Shown here piece after piece: positions 18,037 to 26,933 of a stretch of DNA of 64,000 nt. Source of the stretch: Defluviitaleaceae bacterium (GTDB taxonomy: Bacteria; Bacillota; Clostridia; Lachnospirales; WQUN01); contig WQZS01000009.1 of assembly GCA_009780585.1 (NCBI GenBank), forward strand, positions 46,746-110,745, written 5' to 3'. Position numbers and translations under genes: made by a program. A model generated the notes under the pieces. That model was not told the DNA's origin. It ran no database searches and worked only from the letters and a program-made list of their open reading frames with translations. Position 1 is the first letter of the stretch. Each line of letters begins with the position of its first letter.

Positions 18037-19422
18037 TTAAATATACAAATTAACGCGTAAAAAATTCAAAGCCTGCATAGCCGCGCGTTCGCGAACCTGA
18101 TTCCGTTCACCGGGTAATTTCAACGCAAGCGTCTTCGTCCCGCTTCCCTTTATATGCAATCCCACGAAAACCGTCCCCACCGGCTTCTCCGGCGTGCCGC
18201 CACCCGGCCCCGCAATCCCCGTGGTACTCAAACCGATATCCGCCCCGGATGTCTTAGCAACACCCTCCGCCATAGCAACGGCAACCTCCGCACTAACCGC
18301 GCCATGTTCTGCAATCAAAGCCACGTCAACACCCAGCCGCGTAATTTTCGCATCATTACCGTAAGTAACCAACCCCTCCCGCAAAACCGCCGAAGCCCCC
18401 GGCAAAGCCACCAGCGCAGCCGTAACCAACCCCCCGGTACAAGACTCCGCAACAGCAAGCGTATAAGGAAGCACTTGAGTATTTTCTCTAACGGGAGCGA
18501 AATCATCGGAGCGAAGCGTCTCGACCTGTACACCAGGGGCGGGGGAGGGGGTTGCAGCGACCGACTTCGCCTTCAAGGGAGCGCAACCCCCTCCACCGCC
18601 CCGGAAGCACAGCGCCCTTAACACACACTCCGCCAAATCATCCCCATCTTCCCCGTAAACAAAATCCCCCAGCCGCGCATATATTTCATCCGCAACAGGG
18701 TTGATTAATTCATATGCCGCGTCTTCGCACGAAGCCGAAGCTGTAATCCGTAAATGGCACTCCCAAACCTTCGCGTACAAAGCCAGCGTAGGATTCGTCT
18801 GCGCTTCGATTAAATCCCGCAGCCGCGTTTCGATACTGCTCTCGCCGATACCGATAAACTTCAACGTACGCGAAACAAAAACACGCCCGCCGCCGGATGT
18901 TTTCTCCCGCAAAAAAGGAACCGCGTAATTCGTAAACATCGGTTCCAACTCGTGGGGCGGCCCGGGAAGCAGAACCAATATCTTTCCGTCCCGCTCCAGC
19001 CAAACGCCGGGCGCGGAGCCGAAATCATTGGGTAAAACACGGCAACCCTCCGGCACAAGGGCGTTTTTATGTACGTTTTCGGGCAAGCCGGTGTTGGCGA
19101 AGCGGGCGCGGATGCGCTGCATGGAAGGCTCGTCAAGAACCATCGCGCGGTTAAAATACTCCGCGGCTACTTCCTTGGTGATATCGTCCTGCGTAGGCCC
19201 AAGCCCGCCGACGGCGACGACCATATCAGCCTTGGAAAAGGTGTAATCCAGCGCGGCCTTCAAGCGGGTTCGGTTATCCCCCACCACCGTATGGCCGTAT
19301 ACGGGTATCCCCAGCTTCGCCAATTCCCGCGAAAGGAACTGCGCGTCGGTGTTGGCGATGTCACCCAGCAGCAGCTCCGTACCGATGGCGAGGATTTCGA
19401 CCGATACATTGCCGCCGTTCAT
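18037..19422 (-). CDS. cinA: CinA: competence/damage-inducible protein with NMN deamidase domain
   Basis: 461 residues. N-terminal MoaB-like domain (VEILAIGTELLLGDIANTDA, GGLGPTQDD) and C-terminal CinA amidohydrolase (TLAVAESCTGG, TTGIAGPGGGTPEKPVGTV). The two are joined by an odd linker at about residues 275-310 (GGGGGCAPLKAKSVAATPS...). That linker is encoded by a 20-bp inverted repeat (18536-18602) not present in relatives, an in-frame insertion. Recycles nicotinamide mononucleotide in the pyridine nucleotide cycle. The start overlaps pgsA by four bases. Confidence 0.93.
   Translation of the reverse strand: MNGGNVSVEILAIGTELLLGDIANTDAQFLSRELAKLGIPVYGHTVVGDNRTRLKAALDYTFSKADMVVAVGGLGPTQDDITKEVAAEYFNRAMVLDEPSMQRIRARFANTGLPENVHKNALVPEGCRVLPNDFGSAPGVWLERDGKILVLLPGPPHELEPMFTNYAVPFLREKTSGGGRVFVSRTLKFIGIGESSIETRLRDLIEAQTNPTLALYAKVWECHLRITASASCEDAAYELINPVADEIYARLGDFVYGEDGDDLAECVLRALCFRGGGGGCAPLKAKSVAATPSPAPGVQVETLRSDDFAPVRENTQVLPYTLAVAESCTGGLVTAALVALPGASAVLREGLVTYGNDAKITRLGVDVALIAEHGAVSAEVAVAMAEGVAKTSGADIGLSTTGIAGPGGGTPEKPVGTVFVGLHIKGSGTKTLALKLPGERNQVRERAAMQALNFLRVNLYI
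18536..18602. repeat. G-rich long inverted repeat inserted in frame in cinA
   Basis: A 20-bp stem (18536-18555 with 18583-18602, one mismatch) encloses a 27-base loop. One arm begins GGGGCGGGGG, the same start as the outer stem of hairpin element A at 51,546. It encodes the extra linker of CinA. It may be a collapsed copy of the hairpin family, but the inner conserved loops are absent. Confidence 0.5.
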
Positions 19423-20009
19423 TTGTTCAAACCCTTGCTTTTATAATGGATCAAGCCCCAATTTTTGTACCCGTAATCCAATCCCGATAAAACGCTCGCC
19501 ACAACCGAAAGGATGAGCAAAATCCAAACGATCACATCCCGTATGGGCAATATAATAGGAAGCGGATCATAAATAAAAGCAGGGATCGGCACCAAAATCG
19601 TATGGATAAGGATCATTTGCATGACGGTTTTGATCTTGCCGCCTACGGAAGCGGCCAAAACCGTGCGTTGCTCCAGCGCGAGCTGCCGCAGGCCGGAAAC
19701 GAAGAATTCACGGCTGATAAAAACGATGCCCGCCCAGCCCGGTATCGTACCCGAAGCCACGAAGGCGACGATGGCGGCGCATACGAGTAACTTGTCCGCC
19801 AAGGGGTCCATCAGCTTGCCGAAGTTGGTCACCAAGCCGTAGCGCCGCGCCATCTTACCGTCTACGGCGTCGGATATAGACGCGACCGCAAAGACCGTTA
19901 ATGCAACCCAAAGGCTGGCGGCTTCGCCAAAAGGCTTAACCATGTAAAAAAACAAAAAAATGGGTATCATGCACACCCGAAACAGGGTGATTTTATTCGG
20001 CAGGTTCAT
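19419..20009 (-). CDS. pgsA: CDP-diacylglycerol-glycerol-3-phosphate 3-phosphatidyltransferase
   Basis: 196 residues; makes phosphatidylglycerol phosphate at the membrane. The CDP-alcohol phosphotransferase motif is complete: SDAVDGKMARRYG and GKLMDPLADK (D-x2-D-G-x2-A-R ... G ... D-x3-D). Four to five membrane segments are visible. It overlaps rimO by 17 bases and cinA by four, the standard clostridial order rimO-pgsA-cinA. Confidence 0.95.
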   Translation of the reverse strand: MNLPNKITLFRVCMIPIFLFFYMVKPFGEAASLWVALTVFAVASISDAVDGKMARRYGLVTNFGKLMDPLADKLLVCAAIVAFVASGTIPGWAGIVFISREFFVSGLRQLALEQRTVLAASVGGKIKTVMQMILIHTILVPIPAFIYDPLPIILPIRDVIVWILLILSVVASVLSGLDYGYKNWGLIHYKSKGLNK

Positions 20010-21426
20010 GGGTATGCACCTCGCGTCCTTGCAGATCGTATTCGTCCGCGCTTACGGGAATGACGGTGACCACTTGGCCGGGTGAAAGTTTCCTTTCGGA
20101 GGATATATAGATTACGGAATCAACCTCGGGGGCGTCGGATTGCGCGCGGCCGATATAGCGGTACGAACTGCCGTCGGTTTCGCTGAAGAATGGGGAATCA
20201 TCCGCTGACGGCGCTTCCCCGTCTACCATCGCTTCCAGCGGCTTCCCCAATTTTTCCCGTTGCTTTTTCATATGGATTTTTTGTTGCAGGGCCATAATAC
20301 GGTCGCGCCTTATATGCTTGATTTCGCTTTTTACTTGTTTGGGCATGGTTACCGCGGGCGTGTCTTCCTCGCGGGAATAAGGGAAAACGCCCAGGCGGTC
20401 GAAGCGGATATCCTTCACGAAACCGTACAGCGCGCGGAATTCCTCGTTCGTTTCACCCGGGAAGCCGACCATAAGGGTAGTCCGCAGCGTTATTTCGGGG
20501 ATTTGTTTGCGCAGGCGGCGGATCAAGTCCTCCAAGGCGCTTCGGGTGCCGCGCCGTCCCATGCGGGCGAGCGTCGTGTCCTCGCTGTGCTGTATAGGCA
20601 TGTCCAAGTACTTGCAAACGCTCGGCAATTCGGCGATCGCGTCGATCAATTCGGGCGTGATGTGTTCGGGGTAAGCGTACAGTAAACGGACCCGCACAAC
20701 TTCGGAACAATTTGTGCCGAAGTTCGCGTCCAATTTACGCAGTAATTCCGCCAAGCGCGGCTTGCCGCACAAATCCACACCGTACGATGCCGTGTCCTGC
20801 GCTACCAATATAAGCTCACGCACGCCATCGTTGACCAGCGCCATACATTCCTCCATTATTTCCGATTGCGGGCGGCTTCTATACCTTCCGCGTATTTTGG
20901 GGATCGTGCAGTACGCGCAACGGTTGTCGCACCCTTCCGCGATCTTAACGTAGGCGATGTGGGGGTTGGGGGTATTTTCGCGGGCAAGCAAACGATATTG
21001 GATGGTGTTTGCTTGGGGGAGATTCTTTCGGGGAGGGCTTTCGTTAGAAAGATTGGGTTGCATCGCGCTCCGAAGGCGGTTGACGATTTCATCCCTGTCC
21101 GCCACGCCCAGCACCAAGTCGATTTCCGGCATTTCCGCGTGTATTTGATCGCGGTAGCGTTCGGTCATGCAACCGACGACGACCAGCAAGCCGCAAATTT
21201 CCTTTTCTTTATACGCCGCCAGATTTAATATCGTTTCGATGCTTTCTTCTATCGCTTCTTTAATGAAGCCGCAAGTGTTTACGATGATGATACGCGCTTC
21301 GCCCGGGTCCCCGACGATGGAAAATCCATCTTCCATCAACCGCCCCAGCATGACTTCGCCGTCTACTTTATTTTTGTCGCATCCCAAGGATTCGAGGTAT
21401 ACCGATGCCCCACAACGTTGCGTCAT
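19993..21426 (-). CDS. rimO: Ribosomal protein S12 methylthiotransferase
   Basis: 477 residues; radical-SAM enzyme adding a methylthio group to an Asp of S12. N-terminal UPF0004 domain with cysteines in SLGCDKNKVDGE, VNTCGFI and VVGCMTERY; radical-SAM motif EGCDNRCAYCTIPKIRGRY; C-terminal TRAM domain. Between LLRKLDA and VVRVRLLYAYPE there are nine extra residues, NFGTNCSEV, encoded exactly by a 27-bp palindrome (20698-20724). The region 20,990-21,060 also gives a long Ser/Pro/Gln-rich stretch between domains. It starts one base before the ftsK end. Confidence 0.95.
   Translation of the reverse strand: MTQRCGASVYLESLGCDKNKVDGEVMLGRLMEDGFSIVGDPGEARIIIVNTCGFIKEAIEESIETILNLAAYKEKEICGLLVVVGCMTERYRDQIHAEMPEIDLVLGVADRDEIVNRLRSAMQPNLSNESPPRKNLPQANTIQYRLLARENTPNPHIAYVKIAEGCDNRCAYCTIPKIRGRYRSRPQSEIMEECMALVNDGVRELILVAQDTASYGVDLCGKPRLAELLRKLDANFGTNCSEVVRVRLLYAYPEHITPELIDAIAELPSVCKYLDMPIQHSEDTTLARMGRRGTRSALEDLIRRLRKQIPEITLRTTLMVGFPGETNEEFRALYGFVKDIRFDRLGVFPYSREEDTPAVTMPKQVKSEIKHIRRDRIMALQQKIHMKKQREKLGKPLEAMVDGEAPSADDSPFFSETDGSSYRYIGRAQSDAPEVDSVIYISSERKLSPGQVVTVIPVSADEYDLQGREVHTHEPAE
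20698..20724. repeat. 27-bp palindromic insert in rimO
   Basis: Constant ends AACTT and AAGTT, 12-bp arms with one mismatch, three-base loop (AAT when read on the gene strand). Encodes NFGTNCSEV in frame. Same length and ends as copies in tilS, hemW and at 53.7 kb. Confidence 0.85.
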
Positions 21427-23931
21427 TTAATCCCGCCCGTATATTTCCATATATTCGCTTCTCGTTATCGTTACCTTGCGTGGTTTTACCCCGTCTTCCG
21501 GCCCCACGATACCGCGTTTTTCCAATTCCTCCATTAAACGCGACGCGCGGTTGTACCCGATGCGGAACTGCCTTTGCAACACGCTGGTGGAAGCCTTCCC
21601 CTTGGAAAGCAGAAACTCCACCGCTTCGCGGAAGAATTCGTCCAAATCGCCGTTGTTGACCGCGAGGCGCGCCGCGGGGGAGGTCACTTGTTCGATCATT
21701 TCGGAAGTGTGTTCGGCGGTGCATTGTGAGCGCAGGAAGTTGACCACGCCTTCCACTTCCTTGTCCGATATGAAGCCGCCCTGTATGCGGATCGGCTTTG
21801 ATTGCCCCATGGGGAGGAAGAGCATGTCGCCCTTACCCAGCAGCTTTTCCGCGCCGTACATGTCAATGACCGTGCGGCTGTCGATGCCCGAGGAAACGGC
21901 GAAAGCCAAACGCGAGGGGATGTTCGCTTTGATCAAGCCCGTAATAACATCCACGCTGGGCCGCTGTGTGGCGACGATCAGGTGCAGACCCGCCGCGCGC
22001 GCCTTTTGCGCCAAGCGGCAAATACTTTCCTCCACTTCGCCCTTGGCCGCCATCATCAAATCCGCCAATTCGTCTATGATGAGTACGATCTGCGGCAGGA
22101 GCGGTTCCTCATTTTCCGCCATGTAGCGGTTATAGCCCTTTAGGTCGCGGTTGCCCGTTTCGGCGAAGAGGTTGTAACGGTTTTCCATTTCAGCCACCGC
22201 CCAACTCAACGCGCCGCTGGCCTTTTTGGGGTCGGTCACGACGGGTATCAATAAATGCGGGATGCCGTTGTAGACGCTTAGTTCCACGACCTTGGGGTCG
22301 ATCATCAACAGCTTAACCTCGTCGGGGCGCGCTTTATATAAGATGCTCGTAATCAACGTATTGATAAAGATACTTTTACCGCTGCCGGTCGCGCCCGCAA
22401 TCAGCATGTGCGGCATACGGGCGATGTCCGCCACCACGGGCTCGCCGGCGATGTCCTTGCCTACGGCGAAGGCTAGATTAGACGGAAAATTGATAAACTT
22501 CCCGTCTTCTAATATTTCGCGTAAGAAAACAGGCTGCGGGTCTTTATTGGGTATTTCGATGCCCACGGCGGATTTACCGGGGATGGGGGCCTCGATACGG
22601 ATACCCTGCGCCGCGAGCGACAACGCCAGGTCGTTGGAAAGGTTGGCGATGGCCGAAACCTTTACGCCCGCGCCGGGCGAAAGGTCGTACCGCGTAACCG
22701 TCGGGCCGACGCTGACCGCGATGACCTTGGCCTCGACCTTGAAGCTGCGCAGGGTTTCCTCCAGCGTGCGGGAATTCTTCATGATTTGCGTGCGGGTTTC
22801 CATCGCGGTATCGGGGGCTTCGTAACGGGCGAGCAGGTCTATGGGCGGAAGTTGGTAATCATCATACGAAAAGGGGCGGATTTTATGGATGGGGTCGGGT
22901 ACGGGCAAATCGTCCGGATCATCGGGATCGTTTTCTTCATCTTCCCACGGGGGGTAGTCACCCTTGGAAGCACCGTCCACCATGCCGTGCAGGGTGATTT
23001 CCGCGTCGTCCGCAATGGGTTCCGCGCTTGCCGCGGCGCTCGGTTTCTTTTCGGGGAACAGCACGATCTCCGCCCCGCGCGGCAAAGCACTTTCCACGGG
23101 CTTACGTGTGAGGAAGATATCGGAACGCGTCCGCTTGCGCTCCGTAAACACGGGCGGTTTGGGGCGCGCGCCTTCTTCGAGTTCCTCTTGCAAAAGTAAA
23201 ACTTCGGGCAAATCATCGGGTTCCGAAAAATTGTCGTCCTCGTATTCGATGAAGGGGAGGGGCTTTTCGGCCGCGGCTTTTTTCTCCGCTTCCTCCGCAA
23301 GCTCCGCGTCGAGCTCCGCTTCGATACGCTCGCGCCTGCGTTCCAGGGCGTCCTTCGATTCGTAGAAGCCGCGGCGCACCAAATAGACGAAACTGCGTCC
23401 GGTCAGCAATACCGAAAGGATCAGAACAATCGCAAAAAGTACAATGATGGAGCCCAATCGCCCCAAAAAGAAATGGAGCACATCCCCCGGTAACAGGCCG
23501 TAAAGCCCGCCGCCGAAATGATGCCCTCCGATCGCACCCGTATAGATTTGCCCCAAACGTTCAAAGAAGGTCCTGCCTTCAACAGCTTCCGGTAGTCTAA
23601 AAATATGTAAAAGCGCAAGCACCGAGGTAAACAACCCGATGGACAGGAACCACGGGAACCTTATCCGCTTCGAAAGTAGTATGCTGACTGCCCCGACGAT
23701 TAACACAATGGGCAGGACAAACGCCCCAAAGCCGAATATCCCCAGCAAAAAGCCGTTGATCCAACCCCCGACGCGGCCCAGCGCGTCTTCCCAAAAGACG
23801 CTCAGCAATAATAATACCCCGACGACCGCAACGCCGATGCATTTCACTTCGCGGTACAGGGCCGGGGATTTGGGGCGTGCCTCTCCAAGGTTGCGTTCGG
23901 TCGTTTTGCTTTTAAGCGTTTTTTTAGGCAT
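21427..23931 (-). CDS. ftsK: DNA translocase FtsK/SpoIIIE
   Basis: 834 residues from the chosen start. Moves chromosomal DNA through the division or sporulation septum. Four membrane segments lie within about residues 20-180, then a charged linker (Glu/Pro-rich, 190-370). The FtsK core has IAGATGSGKSIFINTLI (Walker A), LLMIDPKV (Walker B-like), ELADLMM and the AFAVSSGIDSRTVID arginine region, and there is a C-terminal winged helix (ASTSVLQRQFRIGYNRASRLM) for DNA-sequence reading. The start at 23931 gives MPKKTLKS, with GAGGTG nine bases upstream; an upstream start at 23976 lacks a ribosome site. Confidence 0.95.
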   Translation of the reverse strand: MPKKTLKSKTTERNLGEARPKSPALYREVKCIGVAVVGVLLLLSVFWEDALGRVGGWINGFLLGIFGFGAFVLPIVLIVGAVSILLSKRIRFPWFLSIGLFTSVLALLHIFRLPEAVEGRTFFERLGQIYTGAIGGHHFGGGLYGLLPGDVLHFFLGRLGSIIVLFAIVLILSVLLTGRSFVYLVRRGFYESKDALERRRERIEAELDAELAEEAEKKAAAEKPLPFIEYEDDNFSEPDDLPEVLLLQEELEEGARPKPPVFTERKRTRSDIFLTRKPVESALPRGAEIVLFPEKKPSAAASAEPIADDAEITLHGMVDGASKGDYPPWEDEENDPDDPDDLPVPDPIHKIRPFSYDDYQLPPIDLLARYEAPDTAMETRTQIMKNSRTLEETLRSFKVEAKVIAVSVGPTVTRYDLSPGAGVKVSAIANLSNDLALSLAAQGIRIEAPIPGKSAVGIEIPNKDPQPVFLREILEDGKFINFPSNLAFAVGKDIAGEPVVADIARMPHMLIAGATGSGKSIFINTLITSILYKARPDEVKLLMIDPKVVELSVYNGIPHLLIPVVTDPKKASGALSWAVAEMENRYNLFAETGNRDLKGYNRYMAENEEPLLPQIVLIIDELADLMMAAKGEVEESICRLAQKARAAGLHLIVATQRPSVDVITGLIKANIPSRLAFAVSSGIDSRTVIDMYGAEKLLGKGDMLFLPMGQSKPIRIQGGFISDKEVEGVVNFLRSQCTAEHTSEMIEQVTSPAARLAVNNGDLDEFFREAVEFLLSKGKASTSVLQRQFRIGYNRASRLMEELEKRGIVGPEDGVKPRKVTITRSEYMEIYGRD

Positions 23932-24091
23932 ACGACATAACACCTCAAAATATTCGTGTCGTATGAAGTATAGCACCCCGTCATGATAATGACAATCTTA
24001 GGGTGAATGAACGTGAAAGCACAATATGTGCCTCGTAAAGCGTCCTGATTGTAGCTTCAAAAAATGACAAGGATACTTACAATTGCACATG

Positions 24092-24108
24092 CCAACGCGA
24101 GGCGTTGG
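24092..24108. promoter_or_regulatory. Perfect palindrome upstream of XRE regulator
   Basis: CCAACGC and GCGTTGG with a three-base spacer lie 28 bases upstream of the regulator's start. The position suits an operator for autoregulation; no T-run follows, so it is not a terminator. Confidence 0.4.
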
Positions 24109-24135
24109 ATCACATAATCCTTAGGAGGCCAAAAA

Positions 24136-24534
24136 ATGGCAAAAAACAAAACAAAGCAGGAAAAAATCAACTTGGATGAAATCATCGGCAAAAACATCCG
24201 TACCGAACGTCAAGCCCGCAACCTTTCCCGCGATGAATTGGCGGAAATGCTCGACCTCACCACTTCGCACATGGGTTTGATCGAACGCGGGGAACGCGGC
24301 GCGACCGCCGTTACCCTTTCCAAGCTGACGCGCGTACTCCAATTGCCCATCGATAATTTCTTTTCGCCGTCCCCGTCCCTCGCCTTACGCGAGGAAAAGG
24401 AAAACAGCCGTACCACTTCCCAAAAGAAAATCAACAGCCTGATATCGAAATTAAACGAAGCGGAATTGAATTTTATCATTCATATGATACAAGGGATTTC
24501 AAAGTCGGGGATTTCGAAGGAACTCAGCGAGTAG
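24136..24534 (+). CDS. XRE family transcriptional regulator
   Basis: 132 residues. A Cro/CI helix-turn-helix at about 15-72 (GKNIRTERQARNLSRDELAE, LTTSHMGLIERGERG) is followed by a linker and a short C-terminal helix pair (LISKLNEAELNFIIHMIQGI). This layout resembles SinR-type regulators. TAGGAGG precedes the ATG. It is divergent from ftsK and convergent with der; the target is unknown, and the palindrome upstream suggests self-control. Confidence 0.88.
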   Translation: MAKNKTKQEKINLDEIIGKNIRTERQARNLSRDELAEMLDLTTSHMGLIERGERGATAVTLSKLTRVLQLPIDNFFSPSPSLALREEKENSRTTSQKKINSLISKLNEAELNFIIHMIQGISKSGISKELSE

Positions 24535-25860
24535 TCATTCCTTCTCCCCCCGATTGCGCACGATAAAATGCAACGGCGTACCGTCGAAACCGAAGGCCTC
24601 CCGTAGCTTGTTCTCCAAAAACCGAATATAAGAAAAATGCATAAGCCGCTTATCGTTGACGAACAGGACAAAGGTAGGCGGCTTTACCGTTACCTGCGTG
24701 GCGTAGTAGATACGCAGGGCGCGCCCTTTATCAGCCGGGGGGGCGTGTATGGCCGTCGCCTCGATGATGACCTCGTTAAGCGTGCCGGTGGCGATGCGCA
24801 TGGCGTGGTTTTGATACGCGGCGAATATCAGTTCAAAGAGCTTATTGACCCGCTGCCCCGTAAGCGCGGAAATGAAGAGCTTCGGCGCGTAGGGCATGTA
24901 GGCCAGTTCCCTTGACAACTTTTCGGTAAATTCCTTCATGGTTTTCCCGTCTTTTTCCACCTTGTCCCACTTGTTAACAGCGATAATGGCGGCTTTGCCC
25001 CTTTCATGGGCGATGCCCGCTATTTTTGTGTCCTGCTCGCTTACGCCTTCCTCGGCGTCGATTAACAAAACGCACACGTCGCAGCGTTCGATGGCGGCGA
25101 TGGCGCGCACGATGGAATACCGCTCGATATTTTCCTTGATGCGGGATTTTTTCCGCAGACCCGCCGTGTCGATGAAAAGGTATTCATGCCCGTCACGCTC
25201 GGCGAAGGTATCCACCGCGTCGCGCGTGGTGCCGGGGATGTCGGATACGATGACCCTTTCCTCGCCCAAAATCTTATTGATGAGGGACGATTTGCCCACG
25301 TTGGGCTTGCCTACGATGGCGACCTTGACGCGGGTGTCGTCTTCATCGTCAACGCTGCCCGAGGGGAAATACGCTGCGATTTCGTCCAGCATATCGCCCA
25401 AATTTAGGGCTTGCCCCGCGGAAATCGGGATCGGCTCGCCGATACCCAGTTCATAGAATTCGAACAGCTCGTTATTTTCCTTGGAAGGTACGTCCACTTT
25501 ATTGACCGCCAAAACCACGGGCTTTTTGGAACGGCGCAGCACATCAGCCACCTGCCTGTCCGCGTCCGTCACGCCCGATTTGATATCGCACAGGAATAAA
25601 ATCACATCCGCGCTTTCGATGGCGGCTTCGGCTTGGCGGTAAACGTGGCGGGTCAGCGGGTCTTCCGCTTCGGGGTCCAGCCCGCCGGTGTCGATCAGCG
25701 TAAAGGGGCGGTTCAGCCATTCCGTGTCGGCGTACAAGCGGTCCCGCGTGATGCCGGGCATATCATCGACGATGGCGGTCTTGGTGCCGGTGATTCGGTT
25801 AAACAAGGTGGATTTGCCCACGTTGGGGCGGCCTACGACGGCTACGATGGGTTTGGGCAT
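24535..25860 (-). CDS. der: Ribosome-assembly GTPase Der (EngA)
   Basis: 441 residues; two GTPase domains and a KH-like C-terminus for 50S subunit maturation. G1 loops are GRPNVGKSTLF (near the N-terminus) and GKPNVGKSSLI (about 180); G3 DTGGLDP and DTAGLRKKS; G4 NKVD and NKWD. The start at 25860 has AGGAG eight bases upstream. The stop is directly next to the stop of the convergent XRE gene. Confidence 0.97.
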   Translation of the reverse strand: MPKPIVAVVGRPNVGKSTLFNRITGTKTAIVDDMPGITRDRLYADTEWLNRPFTLIDTGGLDPEAEDPLTRHVYRQAEAAIESADVILFLCDIKSGVTDADRQVADVLRRSKKPVVLAVNKVDVPSKENNELFEFYELGIGEPIPISAGQALNLGDMLDEIAAYFPSGSVDDEDDTRVKVAIVGKPNVGKSSLINKILGEERVIVSDIPGTTRDAVDTFAERDGHEYLFIDTAGLRKKSRIKENIERYSIVRAIAAIERCDVCVLLIDAEEGVSEQDTKIAGIAHERGKAAIIAVNKWDKVEKDGKTMKEFTEKLSRELAYMPYAPKLFISALTGQRVNKLFELIFAAYQNHAMRIATGTLNEVIIEATAIHAPPADKGRALRIYYATQVTVKPPTFVLFVNDKRLMHFSYIRFLENKLREAFGFDGTPLHFIVRNRGEKE

Positions 25861-25968
25861 GGGGGACTCCTGATAATTTGCTGGGAAGATGCTGTTAGTG
25901 TAACACAATTGACATAATATTTATACGCGGATATACTTGTATTAACTTTGTCAAAGGGTGGTTCATCT

Positions 25969-26208
25969 ATGCTTTCGCAGGTATCGAAATGGGGCAATTC
26001 CCAGGGGATCCGAATTTCCAAAAAATTATTGCAAACCGCGCAAATCGGGCTGGATGAAAAAGTGGAAATAAAAGCGAAGGATAATATGCTCATTATCCTG
26101 CCCGCGTCGAAAAAATCCCTCGCTTGGTACCTCGACGGGTACGAAGGCGAACCCGACCGATACGATTGGGGCAACATGAACGAACCCGCAGGGCGTGAAA
26201 TAATATGA
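25969..26208 (+). CDS. mazE: MazE-like antitoxin (AbrB/SpoVT fold)
   Basis: 79 residues from the ATG at 25969. The N-terminal MLSQVSKWGNSQGIRISKKLL is the classic MazE/AbrB DNA-binding swapped-hairpin sequence; the C-terminal tail (SLAWYLDGYEGEPDRYDWG) would wrap the toxin. A TTG at 25948 is a possible longer start, but GGGTGG sits correctly for 25969. It overlaps mazF by four bases. Confidence 0.92.
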   Translation: MLSQVSKWGNSQGIRISKKLLQTAQIGLDEKVEIKAKDNMLIILPASKKSLAWYLDGYEGEPDRYDWGNMNEPAGREII

Positions 26209-26534
26209 AGCAAGGCGATATTATTTTACTCGACTTCGACCCGACCAAGGGCAGGGAACAATCGGGATACCGCCCGGCTTTGGTCATCAGTCAAACGCTG
26301 TATAACCAAAAACGCGACATGGCTTTGATTTGCCCGATAACCGCCAATAAAAAACCCCTGCGCTTGCGTGTGCCGTTGGACGAAAGGACGCAAACGCAAG
26401 GGGACGTGATTTGCGAGCAAGTGCGTGTTATCGACCTGCTTGCGCGTAAATGTAAAGCGGTGGAGCAAATCCCCAAGGATATCTTAAGGAAAGTGCTGGA
26501 TGCTGTAACGGCTATCATTGCGATTGAGGATTAG
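26205..26534 (+). CDS. mazF: MazF/PemK-type endoribonuclease toxin
   Basis: 109 residues. MKQGDIILLDFDPTKGREQSGYRPALVISQ is the MazF core (here the G-x-E-x-x-G-x-R-P-A pattern); VCPIT-type strand LICPITANKK and DVICEQVRVIDLLAR follow. It cleaves RNA at short motifs when mazE is lost. Complete and apparently intact; translation is coupled to mazE (ATGA). Confidence 0.94.
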   Translation: MKQGDIILLDFDPTKGREQSGYRPALVISQTLYNQKRDMALICPITANKKPLRLRVPLDERTQTQGDVICEQVRVIDLLARKCKAVEQIPKDILRKVLDAVTAIIAIED

Positions 26535-26726
26535 CAAATTACACGTAGCCGGACAAACCCCGCCGGGGCGGTGGGTGTAACGCACGGCTGTCGTAAAAAC
26601 GGGATTTTGGGTTGGTAAATTAAAATTAGAATCATGTGTGTGTTACTTTGTTTGATGTTGAATTGGAAATTCATGCATGGTAAAATTAATAAAAAATAAA
26701 AGCCTCGAAATTAAACGGAAAAAGGG

Positions 26727-26757
26727 TTGACAGCGATATGCCGCGCGAAAGTATAAT
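26727..26757 (+). promoter_or_regulatory. Sigma-A-like promoter of the repeat leader
   Basis: TTGACA at 26727-26732 and TATAAT at 26752-26757 are both perfect hexamers, 19 bases apart. The predicted +1, about seven bases on, coincides with the first base of the pentanucleotide repeat. Confidence 0.75.
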
Positions 26758-26763
26758 GTTAAA

Positions 26764-26815
26764 CGCCACGCCACGCCACGCCACGCCACGCCACGCCACG
26801 CCACGCCACGCCACC
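26764..26815 (+). repeat. Pentanucleotide tandem repeat (CCACG), about nine units
   Basis: Nine perfect CCACG units start at 26766 after CG, ending in an imperfect CCACCCACGCC. The tract begins at the predicted transcription start and lies upstream of a terminator and the beta-helix lipoprotein gene. Such tracts change length by slippage. Confidence 0.9.
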
Positions 26816-26856
26816 CACGCCATAATTCCGCGTATTTAATATCGTTTGCAAATACA

Positions 26857-26896
26857 GGCGGTTGCGCTTCTTGATGGAGCGCAACCGCCTTTTTTA
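26857..26896 (+). terminator. Strong intrinsic terminator in the lipoprotein leader
   Basis: GGCGGTTGCGC and GCGCAACCGCC form a perfect 11-bp stem with a ten-base loop, followed by six T. It ends 38 bases before the lipoprotein start, so it should stop most transcripts from 26,764 unless overridden (attenuator). Confidence 0.85.
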
Positions 26897-26933
26897 TGTG
26901 GAAATAATTATGTGAATATAAAGGAAGGGACGG

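Noticed and set aside
26550..26625. Possible fourth hairpin element beside the beta-helix lipoprotein promoter
   Set aside because: Only a short stretch (GGGTTGGTAAAT) resembles the flank of copy C; the stems and internal loops are missing.
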